Assembly: GCF_030463565.1 (NCBI RefSeq)
Contig: NC_134662.1
Span: forward strand, 1,488,001-1,552,000
DNA: 64,000 nt
DNA from: Pelecanus crispus
Lineage: Eukaryota; Chordata; Aves; Pelecaniformes; Pelecanidae
Direction of reading: 5' to 3'
Shown piece by piece: positions 25,350-36,349 of the stretch. Made by a program: the position numbers and the translations under genes. Positions within the stretch are counted from its first letter, which is position 1, and each line of letters begins with the position of its first letter. The notes under the pieces were generated by a model. It had not been told where the DNA came from. It worked only from the letters and a program-made list of their open reading frames with translations, and did no database searches.

Positions 25350-26565
25350 AGGGAGGGAGAGAGGCCCGCAAGATGGCCGCCCTCAACAACGATGGCGGCT
25401 GCGCCCGCAAACAAAATGGCTGCCGCGCAGCAGCGCTGGGGCCTAATGATTGGCTCCTGTGCGGCTGTCCCGCCTCCCGGGACAGGACAGCCAATGGGGG
25501 CTCTCCTTGCCTTAGCGGGGCCGGAGCCGCGGAACCGGCCGCGCCGCTCCCCGGCTGCTCCCGCCCCGCGCCCGCCTGGTGCCACCGAGGCGCTGCGGCA
25601 GGGGGGGCCGCGCCGGGCCGCTGGGCGCAGCCCGAGTCCCCCCGCCGCTCCCGGCACCGGAGGCTCCGGCCGGGGCCTCCCCGTTCCCGCTGAAGTGAAA
25701 CCGGGAGCCCGGGGTAAAGGCCAGGCTGCCGTAAAGCGCGGGTGCGTTACGGGCCGGCTGTCACGCAACGGCGCATCCCTGCCTCGGGCTCCCCGTGCGC
25801 CCTCGCTGCCGTCCCGGGGCAGCCCGGGGGCTGCCGGTGCCTGCTCCCGAGGGGCCTGGCCGCACCGGCCCCTGCGGCCTGCTGGCGGGAGGGCGACGCG
25901 GCTGCTGCCGCCGCCGCCTGTGCTGCGGGCATCGCCCGGCTGCCGTAAACCCTTCGCTGGGGGGAAGCGGGGAGCGAGGCGCCTTCTCCCCGTTGGGAGC
26001 GGGAGGCCCCGCACCCGGCCCACCGCCGCGTGACCGTGGGTCACCCCGCGTCCCCCGGGCCGGAGGGGCCGGGACGCGGCAGCCGGGCGCGGGCCGGTGT
26101 CCGGCGGCGCCTGCTGGCCCCCGGGGCTGAGGAGCGAGGCCGCCGCAAACCAGGAGGCCGGGGGGGACGGCGGCGGCTGCGGGGGGGCTGCCGCAGCCCC
26201 GGGAGCGCCCCGCTTGCCCGCGGGCCCCGGCCGGGCCGTGCTGCGGGGAGCCCAGCCCGGGGACGGCGCCGGCACCGAGCGGCTCTGCCCCGGCTCTGCC
26301 TCGCCGGGGGGCCCGGTGCCGCCCTGCGTCCCCCGAGCCCTCCCGAGCCCCCTCCCCTGCCGCACCGCCTGGGGCCGGGCCGGGTGGGCTGCGTGCGTGT
26401 GCCCACGCGCGTGCGCCGGCTGCTCGCACGCGCGCGTGCGTGACGTGTGCGCGTGGGGCGGGTCTCCGCGTGCCGGGCACGTGGGTGTGGGGTGCGCAGG
26501 CGCGGGGCTGCGGGGAGTGGGGACGGGGCGGGGCCAGGGCTGCCCGGAGCCCCCGGGGCGGGGGG
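25350..26565. promoter_or_regulatory. Orphan CpG island with YY1-like and CCAAT motifs
   Basis: About 1.2 kb of very CpG-dense sequence lies between MFSD12 and the TG array, without a recognised exon. Three ATGGC-core, YY1-like elements stand close together at about 25370-25425 (AAGATGGCCGCC, GATGGCGGC, AAAATGGCTGCC). They are followed by an inverted CCAAT (GATTGG near 25448) and a forward CCAAT (near 25492). This looks like a housekeeping-type promoter. A minus-strand AATAAA at 25291-25286 sits just below it. Long open frames here are explained by G+C content and resemble no family I know. Confidence 0.5.
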
Positions 26566-26574
26566 GGGGGGGCG

Positions 26575-29045
26575 TGTGTGCAAGACTGTGCACGTGGGTG
26601 CACGCCGGGGTACGTGTGTGTGTGTGTGTGTGCAAGACTGTGCACGTGGGTGCACGCCGGGGTACGTGTGTGTGTGTGTGTGCAACACTGTGCACGTGGG
26701 CGCACGCTGGGGTACGTGTGTGTGTGTGCAAGACTGTGCACGTGGGTGCACGCCGGGGTACGTGTGTGTGGGTGCACGCACAAGACTGCACGTGGGTGCA
26801 CGCCGGGGTACGTGTGTGTGTGTGTGTGTGTGTGCAAGACTGTGCACGTGGGCGCACGCCGGGGTACGTGTGTGTGTGTGTGCAAGACTGTGCACGTGGG
26901 CGCACGCCGGGGTACGTGTGTGTGTGTGTGTGTGCAAGACTGTGCACGTGGGTGCACGCCGGGGTACGTGTGTGTGTGTGTGCAACACTGTGCACGTGGG
27001 CGCACGCTGGGGTACGTGTGTGTGTGTGCAAGACTGTGCACGTGGGTGCACGCTGGGGTACGTGTGTGTGTGTGCACGCACAAGACTGCACGTGGGTGCA
27101 CGCCGGGGTACGTGTGTGTGTGTGTGCAAGACTGTGCACGTGGGCGCACGCCGGGGTACGTGTGTGTGTGTGTGCAAGACTGTGCACGTGGGTGCACGCC
27201 GGGGTACGTGTGTGTGTGTGTGTGCAAGACTGTGCACGTGGGCGCACGCTGGGGTACGTGTGTGTGTGTGCAAGACTGTGCACGTGGGTGCACGCTGGGG
27301 TACGTGTGTGTGTGTGCACGCACAAGACTGCACGTGGGTGCACGCCGGGGTACGTGTGTGTGTGTGTGTGTGCAAGACTGTGCACGTGGGTGCACGCCGG
27401 GGTACGTGTGTGTGTGTGTGTGCAAGACTGTGCACGTGGGCGCACGCTGGGGTACGTGTGTGTGTGTGCAAGACTGTGCACGTGGGTGCACGCTGGGGTA
27501 CGTGTGTGTGTGTGCACGCACAAGACTGCACGTGGGTGCACGCCGGGGTACGTGTGTGTGTGTGTGTGTGTGTGCAAGACTGTGCACGTGGGCGCACGCC
27601 GGGGTACGTGTGTGTGTGTGTGCAAGACTGTGCACGTGGGCGCACGCCGGGGTACGTGTGTGTGTGTGTGTGTGCAAGACTGTGCACGTGGGTGCACGCC
27701 GGGGTACGTGTGTGTGTGTGTGTGTGTGCAAGACTGTGCACGTGGGCGCACGCCGGGGTACGTGTGTGTGTGTGCACGCACAAGACTGCACGTGGGTGCA
27801 CGCCGGGGTACGTGTGTGTGTGTGTGTGTGCAAGACTGTGCACGTGGGCGCACGCCGGGGTACGTGTGTGTGTGTGCACGCACAAGACTGCACGTGGGTG
27901 CACGCCGGGGTACGTGTGTGTGTGTGTGTGTGTGCAAGACTGTGCACGTGGGCGCACGCCGGGGTACGTGTGTGTGTGTGTGCAAGACTGTGCACGTGGG
28001 TGCACGCCGGGGTACGTGTGTGTGTGTGTGTGCAAGACTGTGCACGTGGGCGCACGCCGGGGTACGTGTGTGTGTGTGCAAGACTGTGCACGTGGGTGCA
28101 CGCTGGGGTACGTGTGTGTGTGTGCACGCACAAGACTGCACGTGGGTGCACGCCGGGGTACGTGTGTGTGTGTGTGTGTGCAAGACTGTGCACGTGGGTG
28201 CACGCCGGGGTACGTGTGTGTGTGTGCAAGACTGTGCACGTGGGCGCACGCCGGGGTACGTGTGTGTGTGTGTGTGTGCAAGACTGTGCACGTGGGCGCA
28301 CGCCGGGGTATGTGTGTGTGTGTGCAAGACTGTGCACGTGGGTGCACGCTGGGGTATGTGTGTGTGTGTGTGTGCAAGACTGTGCACGTGGGTGCACGCC
28401 GGGGTACGTGTGTGTGTGTGCACGCACAAGACTGCACGTGGGTGCATGCCGGGGTACGTGTGTGTGTGTGTGTGTGCAAGACTGTGCACGTGGGTGCACG
28501 CCGGGGTACGTGTGTGTGTGTGTGTGTGCAAGACTGTGCACATGGGCGCGCGCCGGGGTACGTGTGTGTGTGTGTGTGCAAGACTCTGCACGTGGGTGCA
28601 CGCCGGGGTACGTGTGTGTGTGCAAGACTGTGCACGTGGGTGCACGCTGGGGTACGTGTGTGTGTGTGCACGCACAAGACTGCACGTGGGTGCATGCCAG
28701 GGTACGCGTGTGTGTGTGTGTGTAAGACTGTGCACGTGGGCGCACGCCGGGGTACGTGTGTGTGTGTGCAAGACTGTGCACGTGGGTGCACGCCGGGGTA
28801 CGTGTGTGTGTGTGCACGCACAAGACTGCACGTGGGTGCACGCCGGGGTACGTGTGTGTGTGTGTGTGCAACACTGTGCACATGGGCGCACGCCGGGGTA
28901 CGTGTGTGTGTGTGCAAGACTGTGCACGTGGGTGCACGCCGGGGTACGTGTGTGTGTGTGCAAGACTGTGCACGTGGGTGCACGCTGGGGTACGTGTGTG
29001 TGTGTGCGTGTGTGTACAGGACTGTGCTCGTGCGTGCACGCCGGG
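26575..29045. repeat. Minisatellite of (TG)n blocks joined by a 35-bp core containing CACGTG
   Basis: Roughly fifty units of about 45-60 bp, each GCAAGACTGTGCACGTGG, then TGCACGCCGGGGTACG, then 5-11 TG pairs. A variant core beginning GCACGCACAAGACTGC returns at intervals, often just after a unit with CGCTGGGG, so a longer multi-unit order is visible. All six frames stay open over most of the array (frames above 1000 codons), which shows they are not genes. Nearly every unit carries a CACGTG E-box and long alternating purine-pyrimidine tracts. Confidence 0.95.
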
Positions 29046-29180
29046 GTAGGGGGGTGTGTCGGTGGGGGGGAGCGGGTGGTTTGTGCGTTGGCATGTGCGC
29101 AGGGGGCTGAGCAGGTGTGACGGGCGGGTGTGGACAAGCGCAGTTGGTGACGCAGCATGTGTGCCCGCAGCGCGGGGTGC
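29046..29180. other. Flank between TG array and ERV fossil
   Basis: A short G/T-rich stretch with decayed TG-array character and then ordinary sequence. No feature recognised. Confidence 0.4.
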
Positions 29181-31410
29181 TGTTGTGGTTTCGGCTGGAG
29201 TAGAGTTAATTTTCTTCCTAGCAGCTGACACAGTGCTGTGTTTTGGGCTTAGTCTGCGAAGGAGAAGGGCAGTCGAGTCAGTCTGTGGAGGTGAGCGCCA
29301 TCCAGCTGGCTTAGATACTGCTGAAGGAGAAGAGTGGCCGGGACTTTATCTCAGTACTGACTCATGGATGGTGGCAAATGCCCTGTGGGTGTGGGGCGCA
29401 GCAATGGGAACAGAGCGACTGGCAGCGCAGAGGCAAACCCATCCGGGCTGCCGCGTTGTGGCAAGATATTGCTGCCCGGGTAGAGAACCTGGTTGTAAAG
29501 GTTCGTCATGTAGATGCTCACGTACCCAAGAGCCGGGCCACTGAAGAACATCCAAACAACCAGCAGTGGATCAGGCTGCTAAGGTTGAAGTGGCTCAGTG
29601 GATCTGGACTGGCAACATAAGGGTGAATTATTTATAGCTGGGTGGGCCCATGACGCCTCAGGCCATCAAGGAAGGGATGCAACATATAGATGGGCTCGTG
29701 ACCGAGGGGTGGACTTGACCATGGACAGTATTGCACAGGTTATCCATGAATGGGAAACATGCGCTGTGATCAAGCAAGCCAAGAGGTTAAAGCCTCTGTG
29801 GTATGGTGGGCGATGGCTGAAATATAAATACGGGGAGGCCTGGCAGGTTGATTATATCCCACTCCCACAGACCCGCCAAGGCAAGCGCCATGTGCTCACC
29901 ATGATGGAAGCAACCACTGGATGGTTGGAAACATATCCCGTGCCCCATGCCACCGCCCAGAACACCATCCTGGGTCTTGAAAAGCAAGTCCTGTGGCGAC
30001 ATGGCACCCCAGAAAGAATCGAGTCAGACAACGGGACTCATTTCCGAAACAACCTCATAGACACCTGGGCCAAAGAGCACGGCACTGAGTGGGTGTATCA
30101 CATCCCTTGCCATGCACCAGCCTCCGGGAAAATCGAGCGATCCAATGGATTGTTAAAGACTCCCCTGAGAGCAATGGGTGCTGGGACATTCAAACATTGG
30201 GATACGCATTTAGCAAAAGCCACCTGGTTAGTCAACACCAGGGGATCTGCCAATCGAGCTGGCCCTGCCCAATCAAAACTTTTACGTGGTGTAGAAGGGG
30301 ATAAAGTCTGGGTGACTTCCCCCTCAGGCAAAGGCAAACCCATTCGTGGGATTGCTTTTGCTCAAGGACCTGGGTGCGCTTGATGGGTTATGCGAAAGGA
30401 TGGGGAAGTCCAATGTGTACCTCAAGGGGATTTCATTTTGGGTGAAAATAGCCAATGAACAGAATGGTATGATGTTAATTGCTATATAGTACTGTATGTC
30501 ATCACTTTTATGGTTGCTATATGCCATATCAGTGTTATTACGGTAAGAATCACCCAAGATTAATGGAGAATGAACTTTAATAAAACCGAGCAAAGTGCAG
30601 CGTGATGGAACCAGAACTGGCCTCAGCATGCAACAGTCCAACACCGCACACCATCTCTCCTGCCCTGAAGGACTGCTGTGGGATGGAGCCCAAAGTCGTG
30701 GACTGAATGAACTCAACGGATGTTTTAGAGGGATGGCCCACAGACTAAGGGAATGATATCTGTGTGTATATCTCAAAAGACAGGAAAAGTGGTGGTGATT
30801 AATTGGAATGTATTGGAAAGGGTAGGACCTGGGCATGATGTAGATAGTATGGAATAAGGGCTGGATACTGTCCTTCGGCTGGGATAGAGTTAATTTTCTT
30901 CCTAGTAGCTGACATAGTGCTGTGTTTTGGATTTAATTTGAGAACAATGCTGATAACACGCTGATGTTTTAGTTGTTGCTAGGTAGTGCTCACACTAGTC
31001 AAGGACTTTTCAGCTTCTCATGCTCTGCCAGGTGCACAAGGAGCTGGGAGGGGGCACAGCCAGAGTAGTTGACCCAAACTGACCAAAGGGCCATTCCATA
31101 CCATACGATGTCATGCCCTGTATAGAAACTGGGGGGAGTTGGCCTGGGGGGCAGCGATCGCTGCTCGGGGACGGGCTGGGCATCGGTCAGCGGGTGGTGA
31201 GCAATTGCATTGGGCATCACTTGCTTTGGATGTTATTATTACTATTGTTGCTGCTGTTATTATTTTCCCTTCCTTTTCTGTCCTATTAAACTATCTTTAT
31301 CTCAACCCATGAATTTCACTTTTTTTGCCGGTCTCTGCTCCATGCCACTGGGGAGCGGGGGCAGTGAGCGAGGCGGTGTGGTGTTTAGCTGCCGGCCGGG
31401 TTAAAGCACA
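29181..31410 (+). mobile_element. ERVL-like fossil A: partial 5' LTR, RNase H/integrase region, 3' LTR
   Basis: It begins TGTTGTGGTTTCGGCTGG, the start of an avian ERVL-type LTR of which only about the first 90 bases are recognisable. The internal part resembles the end of RNase H and the integrase, with the zinc-binding H-H-C-C region and catalytic-core similarity (SDNGTHF context). It closes with the LTR at 30869-31410, which it shares with fossil B. It is incomplete and broken, with no gag, protease or polymerase part recognised, and is a fossil with no expected function. Confidence 0.85.
30869..31410 (+). mobile_element. ERVL-like LTR, middle copy (542 bp)
   Basis: It begins TGTCC and ends in CACA. 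It contains the CTTCCTAGTAGCTGACATAG block and a TATTAAACTATCTTTATCTC polyadenylation-type region near its right end. It is followed within 20 bases by TGGCGCCCA, a plausible primer-binding site. Compared by eye with the copy at 34677-35247, about one site in eight differs over a 147-base stretch, which suggests insertion tens of millions of years ago. Confidence 0.9.
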
Positions 31411-34400
31411 GTGGTCCTTTTTGGCGCCCAGTGTGGGGCACGAAGGGTTCAAGATAATGACAGATCTGACCAGAGCGTGTTAAAACAAACTTGTGATAAG
31501 CATTCATTATATTAGTTTAACAGTCACTGATCACAATATTGATTAATTTGCTCTGAGTTGTGCTTGTTCTCAGAGTTGTGCTACGTAACACCTTACTTGC
31601 CATATGCACGCCCTGTGGTGCTATTTATCACTTCTGGGAGCTGGGTTAAAGTTACTGCTTTGCTGTACTGTGTAACACTGACTTATGGTATAATAAAATT
31701 ATCAGTCATGAGGTTGTACTCAGCATTACCGTCATCCCCGTGCTTCAGGAGCCGTTTCTCAGAAACTATAATAATTACACTTTTTATCTCTTCTCCTCAG
31801 AGAACCAACCTATGGGGGAGACAGAGGGGGACACTTTCCCCCGCTCCTTCACCATCCCTCTCCTTGAGGCTAGTTAGAACAGCTCTTGAAAATTTTTAAT
31901 ATCCTTGGGATGTTCAAACCAGCATCTTCCTATTGCTATGTCTCCTGAATGTGGTTCAGGTCTTGTTTAGGGTTAAACAGCTATTTAAGAAAATCACGGA
32001 GAGATCAGCCCCCATGATGGGCACTGCGGCCACTCCAACCCCCACAGCGGGCACTGCAGCTACTCAAACCCCCGCGACAGGCAATGCGGTTGCTCAAAAC
32101 CCCGTGACATGGACTGCAGCTACTCCAGCCACTGCGATATGCAATGCATCTACTCAAACTTTGGCAACAGGCGATGCGGTTGCTCAAAACCCCACAATGT
32201 GAACTCCTGTCGGCCCTGAAGGAAAGGTATCCCTTCAAAGAAGATGTTCTATGTCACCCAGGCAAGTGAGCTACCGTGGAGAGAGGCATCCAGTACCTGA
32301 GGGAATTAGCCATGCTGGAGGTGATTTATGATGACCTGAACAATGAACAGTTATCCGAAGATCCAGATGAAGTCAGGTGCACACAACCCATGCGGTGGAA
32401 GTTTGCATGGAGCACACCTTCGTCGCTTGCCAACTCATTGGCAGTAATGACCTGGAAAGACAGAGAGGGATCAACAGTGGCCAACTCCGACAATACAGAG
32501 AAAGTCTCTCTTCCTCCCTACGGGCCTGTGTCTCGGCTGTGGAAAGACTGTCCAACAAACTGTCCTGAGAGTTCCAGCAACTCAAAGAGGATATGTCCTA
32601 CTCCCCACCTGTATGGCCCAGTATCTCAGCCATTAGACGCAAGCATCCCTCTACTCAAGAGAGAGGATACAGTGGCTCCACACCACAGGCCACCCTGTGG
32701 TTTTACCTGCGTCACCATGGAGGGGACATGAGGAAGTGGGATGGAAAATCTGCCTTGACCCTAGAGGCATGGTATGTGAGTTGCAAGGAAAAACAATCAC
32801 AAAAGGCGGTTCTTCCAGGAAAATTGCTGCTTCAGTTTCCAGTGGGCAATTCCCCACAGTAGAAGGGATGATCTCACCCCTGATCTCAATGAAGGGGCTT
32901 CTGATTCATATTTATAAGAAGTGAACAGCGAATACTATGACCAGTACTAGAGGGGCCCTGCCTCCAGCCAGGTGGAGGAACGGGACAACCGGGTTTACTG
33001 GACTGTGTGGATTCAATGGCCTGGCACATCAGACCCACAAGAGTATGGGGCTCTAGTGGACACTGGTGCACAGTGTACCCTAATGCCATCAAACTATAGA
33101 GGGGCAGAACCCATCTGTATTTCTGGAGTGACAGGGGGATCCCAACAGCTAACTGTGCTGGAAGCTGAACTGAACCTAACTGGGAATGAGTGGCAGAAGC
33201 ACCCCATTGTGACTGGCCCAGACGCCCTGTGCATCCTTGGCATAGCCTACCTCAGGAGAGGGTATTTCAAGGACCCAAAAGGGTACTGGTGGGCTTTTGG
33301 GATAGCTGCTTTGGAGATGGAGGAGATTAAACAGCTGTCCACCTTGCCTGGTCTCTCAGAGGACCCTTCGATTGTAGGGTTGCTGAGGGTTGAAGAACAA
33401 CAGGTGCCAATCGCTACCACAACTGTGCACCGGTGGCAATATCGCACCGAGACTCCCTGATTCCCATCCATAACCTGATTCGTCGCCTGGAGAGCCAGGG
33501 AGTGATCAGCAAGACTCGCTCACCCTTTAGCAGTCCCACATGGCCAGTGCGAAAGTCTAATGAGGAGTGGAGACTGACAGTGGACTATCGTGGCCTGAAC
33601 GAAGTTACACCACCACTGAGCACTGCCGTGCCAGACATGCGAGAACTTCAATATGAACTGGAGTCAAAGGCAGCTAAGTGGTATGCCACAATTGACATCG
33701 CTAATGCATTTTTCTCCACCCCTTTGGCAGCAGAGTGCAAGCCCCAATTTGCTCTTACCTGGAGGGGTGTTCAGTACACCTGGAACCGACTGCCCCAGGG
33801 GTGGAAGCACAGCCCCACCATTTGCCATGGACTGATCCAGACGGCACTGGAACAGGGTGAAGCTCCAGAACATCTGCAGTACATTGATGACATCATTGTG
33901 TGGGGCAACACAGCAGAAGAAGTTTTTGAGAAGGGAGAGAAAATAGTCCAAATCCTTCTGAAGGCTGGTTTTGCCATAAAACAAAGTAAGGTCAAGGGAC
34001 CTGCACAGGAGATCCAGTTTTTAGGAATAAAATGGCAAGATGGATGTCATCAGATCCCAATGGATGTGATCAACAAAATAACAGCTGTGTCCCCACCAAC
34101 TAGCAAGAAGGAAACACAAGCTTTCTTAGGCGTTGTGGGTTTTTGGAGAATGCATATTCCAAATTACAGCCAGATCGTAAGCCCTCTCTATCAGGTGACC
34201 CAAAGGAAGAAGGATTTCAAATGGGGCCCTGAGCAACAACAAGCCTTTCAACAAATTAAACGGGAGATAGTTCATGCAGTAGCCCTTGGGCCAGTCCAGA
34301 CAGGGCAGGATATTAAAAATGTGCTCTACACCGCAGCCAGGGAGAATGGCCCTGCCTGGAGCCTCTGGCAGAAAGCACCAGGGGAGACTCGAGGTCAGCC

Positions 34401-34676
34401 CCGAGGGTTTTGGAGTCGGGATACAGAGGATCCGAAGCCCGCTATACTCCAACTGAGAAGGAGATATTGGTAGCATATGAAAGGTTTTGAGCTGCTTCGG
34501 AAGGGGTTGGTACTGAAGCGCAGCTCCTGCTGGCACCCCAACTGCCGGTGCTGGGCTGGGTGTTCAAAGGGAGGGTCCCCTCTACACATCATGCGACTGA
34601 TGCTACGTGGAGTAAGTGGGTTGCACGGATCACACACCGGCCTCGAATAGGAAACCCCAGTTGCCCAGAAATCTGC
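31411..34676 (+). mobile_element. ERVL-like fossil B, internal region: gag remnant, protease, reverse transcriptase
   Basis: After a primer-binding-site-like TGGCGCCCA the order is: a poorly preserved gag-like region (about 31.9-32.9 kb), an aspartic protease with the DTGA active-site motif (about 32.97-33.43 kb), a reverse transcriptase with YIDD (about 33.43-34.47 kb) and the beginning of an RNase H region. No integrase is recognised in this part. The whole is broken, with several interruptions, and is a fossil. Class III (ERVL) is inferred from the LTRs and the polymerase similarity. Confidence 0.85.
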
Positions 34677-35247
34677 TGTCCTGGTTTCTGCTGGGATAGG
34701 TTAATTTTCTTCCTAGTAGCTGACATAGTGCTGTATTTTGGATTTAGTCCGAGAATAATGTTGATAACAAGCTGTGGTGGCTTGACCCTGGCTGCAAACC
34801 CAATACACACGCTGATGTAGTTGTTGCTGAGCAGTGCTCACGCCAGTCAAGGACTTTTCAGCTTCCCGTGCTCTGCCGGGTGCACAAGAAGCTGGGAGGG
34901 GGCACAGCCAGGAGAGCTGACCCCAACTGCCCAAAGGGCTGTTCCATACCATATGGCGTCGTGGGCAGTATAGAAACTGGGGGGGGGTTGGCCGGGGGGC
35001 ATCACTGCTCGGGGATGGGTTGGGCATTGGTCGGTTGGTGGTGAGCAATTGCATTGTGCATCACTTATTTTGTGTATTATTATTCATTATTATTTTCCCT
35101 TCCTTTGCTGTCCTATTAAACTGTCTTTATCTCAACCCAGGAATTTCACTTTCTTTTCCAGTTCTCCCCCCCATGCCACCGGGGAGGGGGGGCGGTGGGT
35201 GACCGGCTGTGTGGTGTTTGGCTGCCTGCCGGCTTACACCACAAGCA
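34677..35247 (+). mobile_element. ERVL-like LTR, right copy
   Basis: It begins TGTCCTGGTTTCTGCTGGG and ends ACCACAAGCA, parallel to the middle LTR. It carries a short insert of another LTR family (34773-34807) that the middle copy lacks. No convincing target-site repeat was found between the outer ends of the complex. Confidence 0.9.
34773..34807 (+). mobile_element. 35-bp remnant of a second LTR family nested in the right ERVL-like LTR
   Basis: Its left 20 bases (TGTGGTGGCTTGACCCTGGC) match the start of the solo LTR at 55621 at 17 of 20 sites. Its right 14 bases (GCAAACCCAATACA) are identical to the end of that LTR. It is flanked by CAAGC (34768-34772) and CACGC (34808-34812). The middle LTR has a single uninterrupted CACGC at the equivalent point (30957-30961). 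So an LTR of the second family inserted here with a 5-bp target repeat and is now a small remnant made of its terminal sequences. Confidence 0.85.
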
Positions 35248-35626
35248 CCCCGCGTGGCGCCGTCGCCCGTGCCGGGCTGTGTGGCACACGCTGGGCTTAC
35301 GGCTCTTGCCAGCCGGGGCTGCGGGAAGGGCCTTATCCGCCCCGGTCCAGAAAGCAAGGCCTGAGCCGGGGTGGGGGCCAGGGCTGGGGCCGGGTGGCCT
35401 TGGCACAGGCCCCAGCGCCCTGCGGGGAGGGTGAGGGCTTCTCCCCAGCTGCCGGACGCTTGGCTCTGCTCAGCCCCCCCCAGCCCGGTCTCATCCCCTC
35501 TCCACTTTTCTCAGCGCTCTGCCCGCAGCCGGGGCTCAGCCTCTGGGGACCACCGCCGGCCCCGCCGGGACGGGGTGCGAGGGAGCCTCTGCTCGCGGGG
35601 CTGGAGGTGGGGAGCAGGCACGGGCG
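35248..35626. other. G+C-rich spacer, no gene recognised
   Basis: Between the right LTR and the 30-bp minisatellite I see no exon, RNA gene or repeat family. Confidence 0.4.
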
Positions 35627-36185
35627 GGCGATGCTGCGGGGTGCCCGGAGGATCGCGGGTGTGCTGCGGGGTGCCTGGAGGATTGCGGGCGATGCTGTGG
35701 GGTGCCCGGAGGATCGCGGGTGTGCTGCAGGGTGCCCGGAGGATTGCGGGTGTGCTGCGGGGTGCCCGGAGGATTGCGGGCGATGCTGCGGGGTGCCCGG
35801 AGGATTGCGGGTGTGCTGCGGGGTGCCCGGAGGATTGCGGGTGTGCTGTGGGGTGCCTGGAGGATTGCGGGCGATGCTGCGGGGTGCCTGGAGGATTGTG
35901 GGTGTGCTGCGGGGTGCCTGGAGGATTGCGGGTGTGCTGTGGGGTGCCTGGAGGATTGCGGGCGATGCTGCGGGGTGCCCGGAGGATTGCGGGTGTGCTG
36001 CGGGGTGCCCGGAGGATTGCGGGTGTGCTGTGGGGTGCCTGGAGGATTGCGGGCGATGCTGTGGGGTGCCTGGAGGATTGTGGGTGTGCTGCGGGGTGCC
36101 TGGAGGATTGCGGGCGATGCTGGGGGGGTGCCTGGAGGATTGCAGGTGATGCTGCGGGGTGCCTGGAGGATTGCGGGTGTGCTGC
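35627..36185. repeat. Minisatellite, 30/31-bp units
   Basis: About 18 copies of a unit of the type GGGGTGCCCGGAGGATTGCGG plus GTGTGCTGC (30 bp) or CGATGCTGC (31 bp). The two forms alternate irregularly. It lies just upstream of the CpG island of the GRAM-domain gene. Mixed 30/31 spacing means no frame stays in register with the unit. Confidence 0.92.
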
Positions 36186-36349
36186 TCTGCCTGCCAGCTC
36201 TGCCCGGGAGGGGGATGGATTTGCAGATTGTTTTGGGGGCAGCTGAACACCCCTCCCCGAGGGCTGTGGTCCCAGAGGTGCCTGCGGAGCAGCACGCTCG
36301 CACCCACTGGGTGCTCGCTCGGGTGCTGCGTGGCCCCAGGTGAGGGCAG

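Noticed and set aside
26575-29045. Direct repeats that at first sight resemble a CRISPR array
   Set aside because: The 'spacers' are TG runs of variable length, the genome is vertebrate, and there are no cas genes.
25184-29231. Open frames of about 1000-1320 codons on both strands across the TG array
   Set aside because: They are Cys/Val or His/Thr-rich periodic translations of a minisatellite, open in all six frames at once, with no domain and no splice or promoter logic.
29598-30383. Integrase-like frame considered as a domesticated host gene
   Set aside because: It lies between LTRs of the matching class inside an otherwise broken element, and nothing in the window shows host promoter, splicing or selection.
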